From NCBI GenBank assembly GCA_016649785.1, contig JAENXB010000170.1:1-6417 (forward strand): a DNA stretch of 6,417 bases. Direction: 5' to 3'. This DNA comes from Flavobacteriaceae bacterium (GTDB lineage: Bacteria > Bacteroidota > Bacteroidia > Flavobacteriales > Flavobacteriaceae). The translations under genes were made by a program, and so were the position numbers. Positions 1-6,400 of this stretch are shown here, in pieces; positions within the stretch are counted from its first letter, which is position 1; every line of letters starts with the position of its first letter. The notes under the pieces were generated by a model. That model made no database searches and was not told the origin of the DNA. It worked only from the letters and a program-made list of their open reading frames with translations.

Positions 1-29
1 AGCACGAAAATCACATCATAAAAAGGATG

Positions 30-49
30 AAAAGGCTGAGTAGCTTTTT
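30..49 (+). terminator. Possible weak intrinsic terminator hairpin
   Basis: The arms AAAAGGCT and AGCTTTTT form an 8-bp stem with one G-T pair and a GAGT loop. The arm pattern gives A-rich and T-rich flanks on both strands, so it could act in either direction. Only three pairs are G-C or C-G, so the stem is weak. It lies nearly 400 nt past the xylA stop, so it is not obviously the operon's own terminator and could belong to a gene outside the window. Confidence 0.3.
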
Positions 50-311
50 AAAAAACCTTGAAATTTCCCTAGACCAGATTAGATTGAATAACTAACTAGT
101 GCCGAATGTTTTCAGCAGCCTGTTTCGCGGTGTTATCCCACATAGGGATCGCGAATAATTCGTAGCCCAGCATAAATTTTTTGATAGTTTTTGAACACAA
201 TAAAATGAATTCCACAGGCTTAAGCACCCCTTTATTTTACCACAACATCCTTAAACCGGGTATATTGACCTTAATTAAGACAGCCCTCAGGGTTTTAAAA
301 TATCCAAATTC

Positions 312-413
312 AGATCCCACAGAGTTCTAACTTTTTCATAATGATCTTTAAAACAGATTAATATTTACAGCACCTTGTGTAGTATTCTCCTTCAACCAAC
401 CTGTGGGACATCT
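312..413. repeat. Widely spaced inverted repeat downstream of xylA
   Basis: The left arm AGATCCCACAG (312-322) is matched by CTGTGGGA (401-408) followed, after a 2-nt bulge, by TCT (411-413). The core 8 bp, TCCCACAG/CTGTGGGA, is perfect. The 78-nt middle has no recognisable gene. It could form a long hairpin at the 3' end of the xyl transcript, or be the remnant of a small mobile element. No flanking target-site duplication is evident to me. Confidence 0.35.
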
Positions 414-445
414 TAATGTTTAATTAATAAAATAAAAGCTGTATC

Positions 446-1762
446 CTAATAAGAATTCGAAATAATTTGTTCAAACAATTCCTGTTTCCCGCTTATCTGT
501 TTTGGTTCCCCATTTGCCCGGGCAATTTTACTTATTTCTTCTAAAGTCAGTTCTCCTTTTTCAAATTTTGCTCCAGTACCATAATCAAAAGATGAATAGC
601 GCTCATTTCTCAATTTCTTATAGTCAGTGTTTTTAAGGATATGATCAGCAGAAATTAAGCCACGTGCAAAAGCATCCATTCCAGCGATATGCGCTATAAA
701 TTTATCATCCAAATCTGTTGAATTTCTTCTGACTTTAGCGTCAAAATTAATTCCCCCACCTTTAATTCCACCGCCTTCTAAAATAACCAACATGGCCTGG
801 GTAATTTCATATATATTTATAGGGAATTGATCTGTATCCCAACCATTTTGATAATCCCCGCGATTGGCATCAATGCTTCCCAACATACCGGCATCAAGAG
901 CTACCTGCAGTTCATGTTGAAAAGTATGCCCGGCCAAGGTTGCATGATTCACTTCAATGTTAAGTTTAAAATCTTTTTCCAGCCCATATTTATTTATGAA
1001 ATTAAGGGAAGTCGCGGCATCAAAATCGTATTGGTGCTTTGTAGGTTCCATAGGTTTAGGTTCAATAAGAAAGGTCCCTTTAAATCCTTGTTTACGAGCG
1101 TAATCCTTGCAATTAGTTAAAAACTGTCCCAAATGATCCAGTTCACGTTTCATATCTGTATTCAACAAACTCATGTACCCTTCACGGCCTCCCCAGAACA
1201 CATAATTTTCTCCACCTAAAGCGATGGTTGCATCTATGGCAATTTTGGCCTGTGCACTTGCACGGGCCACTACTTCAAAATTTGGATTGGTTGAAGCTCC
1301 GTTCATATAACGGGGATCACTGAATAAATTGGAAGTTCCCCATAAAAGTTTGATACCGGAATCCTCCTGTTTTTGTTTGGTATAATCTACCATAGTTTCA
1401 ATCCTCCTCTCAAATTCTGAAAGTGAGGGGCTATCATCTACAACATCTACATCGTGGAAGCAATAATAAGGCAACCCCAACTTCTCCATAAACTCAAAAG
1501 CGGCATCCATTTTATCTTTTGCCCGACTAATCACATCATTCTTTTTATCCCATTCAAAAGTTTCGGTAGGAGCTCCAAATGGATCTCCACCCTTATTATT
1601 CAAGGTATGCCAATAAGCCATCGCAAAACGCAAATGCTCTTTAAGGGTTTTCCCGCCCACAACCTTACTTTCATCATACCACTTGTAGGCTAAAGGATTT
1701 TTACTCTCTTTTCCCTCATATTTTATCGTACCGATGTTTTTAAAAAATGTTTTAGTTTCCAT
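446..1762 (-). CDS. xylA: Xylose isomerase
   Basis: Cytoplasmic enzyme (EC 5.3.1.5) converting D-xylose to D-xylulose, the first step of the isomerase pathway. The 438-residue length fits the longer, class II enzymes such as E. coli XylA (about 440). It is a TIM barrel using two divalent metals. Seen directly: the catalytic pair H103 and D106 in FHDVDV; active-site W51 and W190 (VFWGGREGY, 188-196); metal ligands E234 and K236 in IEPKP, E270 and H273 in IEVNHATLAGH, D298 in DANRGD, D309 and D311 in WDTDQFP, and D341 in NFDAK. All key residues are present, so it should be active. The ATG start at 1762 has only A/T-rich sequence upstream. It is the last gene of the leftward xylE-xylB-xylA unit, 95 nt after xylB, and no strong terminator is visible after its TAG stop. 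Confidence 0.98.
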   Translation of the reverse strand: METKTFFKNIGTIKYEGKESKNPLAYKWYDESKVVGGKTLKEHLRFAMAYWHTLNNKGGDPFGAPTETFEWDKKNDVISRAKDKMDAAFEFMEKLGLPYYCFHDVDVVDDSPSLSEFERRIETMVDYTKQKQEDSGIKLLWGTSNLFSDPRYMNGASTNPNFEVVARASAQAKIAIDATIALGGENYVFWGGREGYMSLLNTDMKRELDHLGQFLTNCKDYARKQGFKGTFLIEPKPMEPTKHQYDFDAATSLNFINKYGLEKDFKLNIEVNHATLAGHTFQHELQVALDAGMLGSIDANRGDYQNGWDTDQFPINIYEITQAMLVILEGGGIKGGGINFDAKVRRNSTDLDDKFIAHIAGMDAFARGLISADHILKNTDYKKLRNERYSSFDYGTGAKFEKGELTLEEISKIARANGEPKQISGKQELFEQIISNSY

Positions 1763-1857
1763 AAATGAAATTTTTAAATTTTAATTATTTATTATTTATA
1801 TGTAATTCGCATAAATCTTCCCTGTTTCAGGAGCAAGGCCTACGTATGCTCTAATAA

Positions 1858-3351
1858 TCACTCTTCTATTTTAATATTTTCTTTCCATTTTGCATAAATT
1901 TCCTGATATTGAGAAGAGAGGGAATTATCAGGTTCAATTCTTTCCAAACATTTCAGGCTTTCAAAGGCTTCATCAAATTGGGAATAAAATCCGTATCCGT
2001 ATGCTGCTCCCCTTGCGGCACCTTCAGATCCGGAAGTATTGTAAAGCTCTAAGGTGGTTTGTGTCGTATTTGTAAAAATTTCCCTAAAAACAGGACTTAA
2101 AAAAAGGTTGTCCTTTCCTGCTCTCACTACCTCGCCCGAGGCACCAACAGACTTCATAACCTCAAAGCCGTAATTCATGGCAAATACAATCCCTTCACAG
2201 GCAGATCGAATAAGATGTGCTGGCTTGTGGATATTAAAGTTGAGGTTTTCTATTCCGGAATTCACGTTTTTATTGTTGAAGATTCGTTCAACACCATTTC
2301 CAAACGGATAAAATCTGAGATCTTCACAACCGGGAGCCACTTTTGCTGCTTCAGCATTTAGCTTCTCATAAGAAATGAGATCTGTACGGCCCAGGGAAAT
2401 AATTTTACGCAGCCATTGGTATGTTATTCCTGAACCATTTATGCAGAGCATAACACCATTACTTTTCTCTACTTCAGTATTATTAACATGTAAAAAAGTG
2501 TTTATCCTGTTTTGCGCATCGTTTGTATTTTGATTGCTAACAGCATACATTACAGCAGAGGTACCTGCCGTAGTTGCAATTTCCCCTGGTTTTAAAACAT
2601 TTAAGGAAAAAGCATTGTTTGGTTGATCACCGGAACGATATGTAATTTTAACTCCAGAATCCAGTCCCAACTCCTTTGCTACTTCTGGAGCAACCGTAGC
2701 CTGATCTCCAAAATTTGGAACAATTTCAGGAATAAGATCCTGTGAAAGTCCCATTTGATTTAAAACCTGTGTTGCCAAGGCTCCATTAGAAAAATCCCAC
2801 AATGCGGCTTCAGATAATCCTGAGGTACTTATTTGTGCAATTCCGGAAAACTTTGCAGCAATAAAATCTCCAGGAAGCATCATAAAAGAAGCCTTCTTGA
2901 AAGTTTCAGGTTCATTTTCCTTAACCCATTTTAATTTAGAAACGGTAAAATTACCCGGGCTTCCTAAAATTTTATTCTGACAGATTTCAGGGCCAATTCC
3001 CTTATATGCATCTTCCCCTATACTTACAGCCCTGCTGTCACACCAGATTATTGATGGTCGTACAGGATTTAATTTGTCATCTGTAAGCACCAGGCCATGC
3101 ATTTGATATGCAATGCCAATGCCCTTGATTTTTTTTAAATCGATATGATTCTTTTTCTTTAAAAGATGAATCCCCTGTTTCACATACTCCCACCACATAT
3201 TAGGATCCTGTTCTGCCCATCCAAATTTTAAGGCAACAATTTCCATTTCATTTTCCGGCACTTTGACAGAACCTATACTTAAACCTTTTTCCGCATATAA
3301 AACCGAAAGTTTTATAGAAGAACTACCTAAATCTATTCCTAAAAAATACAT
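1858..3351 (-). CDS. xylB: Xylulokinase (FGGY carbohydrate kinase)
   Basis: Cytoplasmic kinase (EC 2.7.1.17) phosphorylating D-xylulose with ATP to xylulose 5-phosphate, which enters the pentose phosphate pathway. The 497 residues match the family's usual length. Visible landmarks: the N-terminal phosphate-binding loop GIDLGSSSIK (5-14, with D7); substrate-site motif QMHGLVLTD (83-91); LPGDFIAAKFSG (159-170) and STSGLSEA (175-182) of the first domain; the presumed catalytic base D242 in GDQPNNAF; the second phosphate loop TAGTSA (261-266); and the C-terminal ATP-domain motifs CEGIVFAMNYG (385-395) and GSEGAARGAA (441-450). Other FGGY kinases look similar, but the position next to xylA and xylE makes xylulokinase by far the best reading. 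Its ATG lies only 4 nt after the xylE stop, so the two are surely cotranscribed and probably translationally coupled. Confidence 0.96.
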   Translation of the reverse strand: MYFLGIDLGSSSIKLSVLYAEKGLSIGSVKVPENEMEIVALKFGWAEQDPNMWWEYVKQGIHLLKKKNHIDLKKIKGIGIAYQMHGLVLTDDKLNPVRPSIIWCDSRAVSIGEDAYKGIGPEICQNKILGSPGNFTVSKLKWVKENEPETFKKASFMMLPGDFIAAKFSGIAQISTSGLSEAALWDFSNGALATQVLNQMGLSQDLIPEIVPNFGDQATVAPEVAKELGLDSGVKITYRSGDQPNNAFSLNVLKPGEIATTAGTSAVMYAVSNQNTNDAQNRINTFLHVNNTEVEKSNGVMLCINGSGITYQWLRKIISLGRTDLISYEKLNAEAAKVAPGCEDLRFYPFGNGVERIFNNKNVNSGIENLNFNIHKPAHLIRSACEGIVFAMNYGFEVMKSVGASGEVVRAGKDNLFLSPVFREIFTNTTQTTLELYNTSGSEGAARGAAYGYGFYSQFDEAFESLKCLERIEPDNSLSSQYQEIYAKWKENIKIEE

Positions 3352-3355
3352 ATAA

Positions 3356-4975
3356 TTAAATTTTTACTTTGATTTTCTTTGTGGATCTCCATAGGTTTTC
3401 CATTTCCTCAAGGGTTTTTCCCTTTGTTTCAGGAACAAATTTCCAGATGAACAGTCCGGAAAGAACTGCCATTCCTCCATAAATCCAATAAGGAAACCCG
3501 TGATTAAACATTTCTACCAAACCTGTATTATTATTCATCATAGGGAAGGTCCAGGATACCAGTAAATTTGCCAACCATTGAATTGCTACAGCCACGGCCA
3601 TAACTCCTTTAATGGAATTAGGAAAAATTTCAGAAAGCAGCACCCAGGTAACAGGCCCCCAGGACATCGCAAAAGCCGCAATATAAAGGAGCATAAGCAG
3701 TAATGCCAGTAAACCGGTACTTCCTGAAAATAATGCAAACCCAAGGCCAATCATACTTACTGCCATGAAACCACTACCTATCATCATCAACTTTTTACGC
3801 CCAAATTTATCAACGGTAAAAATAGCGACAACTGTAAAGATCATATTTATAGCTCCCACAATAATTGTTTGCAAAAGGGAAGCATCCGTCTTCATTCCCA
3901 TTCCCCTAAAGATTTCAGGAGCATAATACAGCACCACATTAATTCCTACAAATTGTTGAAAAACTGAAAGCAATAATCCTATAATGACAACACCCCAACC
4001 AAAAAATAGCCAGTGTGCTTTTTTAATTGTGAAGGAAGCCTTGATGTCTTTTAAAATATCAATAGCGTTTTCCGGCGGATTCAGTTTATTCAGAACATGC
4101 ATTGCCTCTACATCTTTTCCTTTCATCACCAAAAACCGTGGAGTTTTAGGGACGAATAACAAGAAGGTGAAAAACACAAAAGCCGGAATACTTTCTGAAA
4201 GAAACATTTGGCGCCAACCTGTTTGGTTTATCCATACCTGGGTTTGACCCTGTACTATGAAATAATTGACGAAATATACTATCATCATACCGGATACAAT
4301 AGCCAGTTGATAAAATGAAACCAGTTTTCCCCTTATATTAGCAGGAGCCATTTCCGCAATGTACAATGGCGCTAGCATACTTGCCAGTCCCACTCCTATT
4401 CCTCCAATAATTCTATAAACAATAAATGATGATAAAGAGTCCCCAAGAAAAATATTCATCATGTCCGGATATGCAGAGCCAATGGCAGAAAGCATGAATA
4501 ATAATGCTGCCAATATCAAGCCGTTCCTCCTCCCTATTGAATTTGCTGTTCTATCTCCCAAGGATGCCCCAATTATACAACCTACCAAGGCACTACTTAC
4601 GATAAAACCTAAAATTGAGTTTTTTAAATTTTCGGTTAATTCACCCGGTAGAGTTAAAAACTGGAAATAAAATAGTGCTCCACCCAACAATAAAATAATT
4701 GCAATAATCGAATAAGCAGTACTTTTTTTGAAGAATTTTAAAATAAAAGAGCCAAACAACAAACCTATTGATATTATACAAAGACTTATAATTATTTTAA
4801 ACTGAAAAATCGCAGCAACGGCCAGTTTTGGATCATTTTCCAGTTTTGTTATAAAATAATTTTCGAGAGCGCCAACTGCTCCCGAAATTACTGCGGTATC
4901 ATAACCAAAGAGCAATCCTCCTAAACTTGCAACTACCGTAATTAAAATAATGTTTTTTTTGCTGAAAGTTCTCAT
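3356..4975 (-). CDS. xylE: D-xylose/H+ symporter, MFS sugar porter family, with extra membrane insertion
   Basis: Inner-membrane importer of xylose, closely resembling E. coli XylE. Numbering from the ATG at 4975 (539 aa), residues matching the XylE sugar site are all present: F23 and D26 (LLFGYD), Q223, Q340, Q341, N346 and Y350 (FQQFVGINVVLYY), N377, W439 (SWGP), Q466 and W467. Sugar-porter signatures are present: GRR at 148-150, YRIIGGIGVG at 187-196, GRK at 392-394 and PETKG at 515-519. The usual PESPR motif reads PKTPR here. Odd point: residues about 46-112, between helices 1 and 2, hold an insertion of about 65 residues absent from E. coli XylE, with two more likely membrane helices (about 60-82 and 87-106). 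The start is uncertain: an in-frame GTG at 4987 adds four residues, and an ATG at 4991 is out of frame. The ATG at 4975 fits best with the promoter position and Bacteroidota start usage. First gene of the leftward operon. Confidence 0.93.
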   Translation of the reverse strand: MRTFSKKNIILITVVASLGGLLFGYDTAVISGAVGALENYFITKLENDPKLAVAAIFQFKIIISLCIISIGLLFGSFILKFFKKSTAYSIIAIILLLGGALFYFQFLTLPGELTENLKNSILGFIVSSALVGCIIGASLGDRTANSIGRRNGLILAALLFMLSAIGSAYPDMMNIFLGDSLSSFIVYRIIGGIGVGLASMLAPLYIAEMAPANIRGKLVSFYQLAIVSGMMIVYFVNYFIVQGQTQVWINQTGWRQMFLSESIPAFVFFTFLLFVPKTPRFLVMKGKDVEAMHVLNKLNPPENAIDILKDIKASFTIKKAHWLFFGWGVVIIGLLLSVFQQFVGINVVLYYAPEIFRGMGMKTDASLLQTIIVGAINMIFTVVAIFTVDKFGRKKLMMIGSGFMAVSMIGLGFALFSGSTGLLALLLMLLYIAAFAMSWGPVTWVLLSEIFPNSIKGVMAVAVAIQWLANLLVSWTFPMMNNNTGLVEMFNHGFPYWIYGGMAVLSGLFIWKFVPETKGKTLEEMENLWRSTKKIKVKI

Positions 4976-4998
4976 TGAGGTAGACACTCATGGTTAAT

Positions 4999-5033
4999 TT
5001 GACTACAAGTATAGATATTTTTTTCTATATTTG
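4999..5033 (+). promoter_or_regulatory. Candidate promoter of the Nudix-type regulator gene
   Basis: TATATTTG at 5026-5033 matches the Bacteroidota -7 consensus TAnnTTTG perfectly. The nearest upstream TTG (4999-5001, within AATTTG) is 24 nt away, a little longer than the usual 19-21, so the -33 element is weak or the promoter depends on the -7 box. Transcription would start around 5037-5040, leaving a leader of about 85 nt. The -7 element coincides with the right arm of the palindrome at 5006-5033. Confidence 0.5.
5006..5033. promoter_or_regulatory. Palindromic operator candidate between xylE and the regulator gene
   Basis: The arms CAAGTATAGA (5006-5015) and TCTATATTTG (5024-5033) are inverted copies with one mismatched pair (G5009/T5030), separated by an 8-nt AT-only spacer. 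It is the best palindrome in the divergent gap. Its left arm contains the -7 box read towards xylE and its right arm the -7 box read towards the regulator. The natural ligand is the adjacent Nudix-type protein, whose homologues of the NrtR/AraR kind bind palindromes upstream of their target operons. Binding here is inferred, and no second copy of the site was seen in the window. Confidence 0.5.
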
Positions 5034-5036
5034 CAA
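5006..5036 (-). promoter_or_regulatory. Candidate promoter of the xylEBA operon
   Basis: On the minus strand, TTG (5036-5034) is followed after exactly 20 nt by TATACTTG (5013-5006). This differs at one base from the Bacteroidota -7 consensus TAnnTTTG and has the preferred spacing. Transcription would begin near 5000, leaving a leader of about 25 nt before the ATG at 4975. The element is embedded in the palindrome at 5006-5033. The match and spacing are seen; use as a promoter is inferred. Confidence 0.6.
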
Positions 5037-5073
5037 TGATTAAGTGTTAATTATCAATGAATAGGAATTGTAC

Positions 5074-5089
5074 AGAATAAAGATATTCT
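5074..5089 (+). repeat. Short inverted repeat in the regulator's leader
   Basis: AGAATA (5074-5079) and TATTCT (5084-5089) are perfect inverted copies around an AAGA loop, about 36 nt before the regulator's start codon. It could be a weak hairpin in the leader mRNA or a minor protein-binding site. With only one G-C pair per arm it may also be chance in AT-rich DNA. Confidence 0.25.
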
Positions 5090-5124
5090 AATGAATTACC
5101 TTTATCCGTAAAAAAAATGTTACA

Positions 5125-5844
5125 ATGAAGAAGCAACTGGTCGATAAGGAATCGGGGGAATTGATTGAAACCGAGGTCATGAAATCCATTACAATAGATT
5201 GTGTAATATTTGGTTTCGAAAATGGTAGTCTTGAGGTTTTACTGGTTAAACATGCCGAAGGCATAAGTAAAGGAAAATGGGGCCTTCCCGGAGGATGGAT
5301 CTTAAATAATGAGGACATAGATTGTGCAGCCCAAAGACTGTTAAAGGAGCTCACCAGTTTAAAAAGTATTTATCTGGAGCAGTTAAAAGCATTTGGGGAT
5401 CCAAACCGGTTCCCACTTGGCAGGGTAATTACTATTGGCTATTATGCGTTGATCAAAAAGGAAGATTACAATATAAAAGCAGGTTTTACTGCTTCTGAAG
5501 CAAAATGGCATAAGATCAAAGAAATCCCGGATCTAATTTATGACCATAATAAGATTCTGAATTATAGCCTTGAAAACCTTCGCAAAAAAATCAGACAGGC
5601 CCCAATTGGGTTTAATCTTCTGCCCGAAAAATTTACGCTGCTTCAACTTATGCAACTGTATGAGGAAATATTGAATGTCGGAATGGATAAACCTAATTTC
5701 AGAAGAAAAATATTGAAAATGAAATTACTCAAAGATTTAAATGAAAAACAAACAGAAGTTTCACATAGAGCTGCAAAACTATATAGATTTGACCATGAAA
5801 TCTATAAAAAACTGACCAAAAAAGGCTTTAATTTTGAATTTTAA
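5125..5844 (+). CDS. xylR: Nudix-family transcription regulator (NrtR/AraR type), probable xylose regulator
   Basis: Probable DNA-binding regulator of the divergent xylEBA operon. Two domains are visible in 239 residues. An N-terminal Nudix fold (about 20-150) contains KWGLPGGW (51-58) and a Nudix box at 57-79. A C-terminal winged helix (about 162-239) has the family pattern LLPEKFTLLQLMQLYEEIL, NFRRKILKM and HRAAKLYRFD, ending in KGFNFEF. The Nudix consensus Gx5Ex7REUxEExGU is degraded: G57, E63, R71 and E75 remain, but the RE glutamate is L72, the second glutamate of EE is L76 and the late glycine is S78. Loss of metal-binding acids suggests a ligand sensor, not a hydrolase. Known: B. thetaiotaomicron AraR is a Nudix-type arabinose regulator. 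Inferred: the ligand here is xylose or a pathway product. The ATG at 5125 is the only sensible start. The symbol rests on context. Confidence 0.88.
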   Translation: MKKQLVDKESGELIETEVMKSITIDCVIFGFENGSLEVLLVKHAEGISKGKWGLPGGWILNNEDIDCAAQRLLKELTSLKSIYLEQLKAFGDPNRFPLGRVITIGYYALIKKEDYNIKAGFTASEAKWHKIKEIPDLIYDHNKILNYSLENLRKKIRQAPIGFNLLPEKFTLLQLMQLYEEILNVGMDKPNFRRKILKMKLLKDLNEKQTEVSHRAAKLYRFDHEIYKKLTKKGFNFEF

Positions 5845-5862
5845 GATGATAGAATATTTTTG
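5834..5862 (+). promoter_or_regulatory. Candidate promoter upstream of the LacI-type gene
   Basis: TTG (5834-5836), an 18-nt spacer and TATTTTTG (5855-5862) match the Bacteroidota promoter form, with a perfect TAnnTTTG -7 box. The -33 part lies inside the last codons of the Nudix-type regulator. Transcription would begin near 5868, just at the inverted repeat. AT-rich DNA yields such matches by chance, so support is moderate. Confidence 0.35.
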
Positions 5863-6103
5863 ATTAAAAGAAGCTTTAGCAAAATTCAAAATCACCCATT
5901 AGATTAGCTTCTTTAAGAAGTTTTAAAGTTACAATAATTCTAAAAAAGAGCATCCAAATTCTTTCAGGAGTTGGAGTTATTTTCCACCGAGTTTTATAAT
6001 GTTTCACAAGAACTACAAATGATTGTAATAGAAAATTTGACCTTAAAGAAACTAATGAAACCATTTCGCATCAGTCAGATATTCATTATTCAAATTGTTA
6101 ATT
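5845..6103. other. Intergenic region between the Nudix-type regulator and the LacI-type gene
   Basis: No recognisable gene. Short reading frames on both strands (up to about 60 codons here) match no family I know and look like chance openings. The stretch holds a promoter candidate at 5834-5862 and an inverted repeat at 5867-5914. If that promoter serves the LacI-type gene, the leader would be about 235 nt, unusually long. Confidence 0.55.
5867..5914 (+). repeat. Inverted repeat after the Nudix-type regulator gene
   Basis: AAAGAAGCT (5867-5875) and AGCTTCTTT (5906-5914) are perfect 9-bp inverted copies with a 30-nt loop, starting 23 nt after the regulator's stop. It could be a loose terminator-like stem, a leader structure or a protein site. 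It lacks a clean T-run after the stem, so I do not call it an intrinsic terminator. Confidence 0.4.
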
Positions 6104-6400
6104 ATGAAAAAAAAATGTACCTTAAAAGACCTTTCCAAAATATTGAACCTTGCGGTCTCAACAGTTTCCAAGGCATTAAACAACAGTCCGGAAATAAGCG
6201 AATCAACCAAGACCAAAGTGCAAAATATTGCGCTACTATATAATTACACTCCCAATAAATCAGCTCAAAACTTAAAGTCAAAAAGGACCAAAACAATAGG
6301 AGTAATTGCTCCTGATTTGCTTTCTCATTTTTTTGCTATGGCCAAGGATTGTTTCATAATTTTCAGGGGATGGCTAAATTTTACAAAGTACCAGTATTGA
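6104..6400 (+). CDS. LacI-family transcription regulator, N-terminal part only; reading frame broken
   Basis: The first 78 or so residues are a typical LacI-family start: helix-turn-helix TLKDLSKILNLAVSTVSKAL (6-25), the conserved stretch SPEISESTKTKVQ (28-40), hinge region YTPNKSAQNLKSKRTKTIGV (48-67), then the first strand of the sugar-binding domain (IGVIAPDLLSHFFAMA). After about residue 80 the family pattern is lost and a TGA at 6398-6400 ends the frame at 98 residues, against about 330-350 for the family. In another frame, from about 6361 to the window end, the translation FQGMAKFYKVPVLNGHYQY looks like the expected continuation, with roughly correct spacing. A one-base loss between about 6328 and 6370 explains this, either a true mutation or a sequence error. 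As read, it could bind DNA but not an effector. Start: ATG at 6104, in preference to an in-frame TTG at 6095. Target unknown; sugar genes beyond the window are likely. Confidence 0.75.
   Translation: MKKKCTLKDLSKILNLAVSTVSKALNNSPEISESTKTKVQNIALLYNYTPNKSAQNLKSKRTKTIGVIAPDLLSHFFAMAKDCFIIFRGWLNFTKYQY

Larger units (their letters stand above)
1..445. other. Intergenic region downstream of xylA, no convincing gene
   Basis: I find no supported gene in this stretch. All frames are broken by frequent stops. The longest suggestive piece is on the minus strand, from about 232 down to a TAG at 96-98. It reads as 46 codons without a stop and ends with residues resembling a protein C-terminus (LFAIPMWDNTAKQAAENIR), in DNA richer in G+C than its surroundings. 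It has no clear start codon and I do not recognise the family. A weak hairpin lies at 30-49 and a widely spaced inverted repeat at 312-413. The stretch may be the decayed end of a former neighbour gene plus the 3' untranslated region of the xyl operon. That is inference. Confidence 0.6.

Noticed and set aside
827..1120. Plus-strand open frame opposite xylA
   Set aside because: It is the antisense of a strongly conserved xylose isomerase, shows no family features of its own and has no promoter or neighbour supporting it.
1454..1693. Second plus-strand open frame opposite the start of xylA
   Set aside because: Antisense shadow of the conserved enzyme; no recognisable protein features.
1822..1832. 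Short palindrome CCTGTTTCAGG in the xylB-xylA gap as a terminator
   Set aside because: The stem is only four pairs with no T-run, and terminating there would cut xylA from its operon.
5088..5354. Minus-strand open frame opposite the Nudix-type regulator start
   Set aside because: It overlaps the conserved Nudix domain on the other strand and the translation is low in recognisable features.
5125..5844. Reading the Nudix-type gene as an ordinary Nudix hydrolase
   Set aside because: Two catalytic glutamates are replaced by leucine and a full winged-helix domain follows, so a regulator fits better.
5876..6064. Minus-strand frame of about 62 codons in the gap before the LacI-type gene
   Set aside because: No family match and no promoter or operon context; the gap is better treated as non-coding.
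5971..6243. Plus-strand frame running into the LacI-type gene in another frame
   Set aside because: Its second half is the out-of-frame reading of the clear LacI helix-turn-helix, and its first half is unrecognised.
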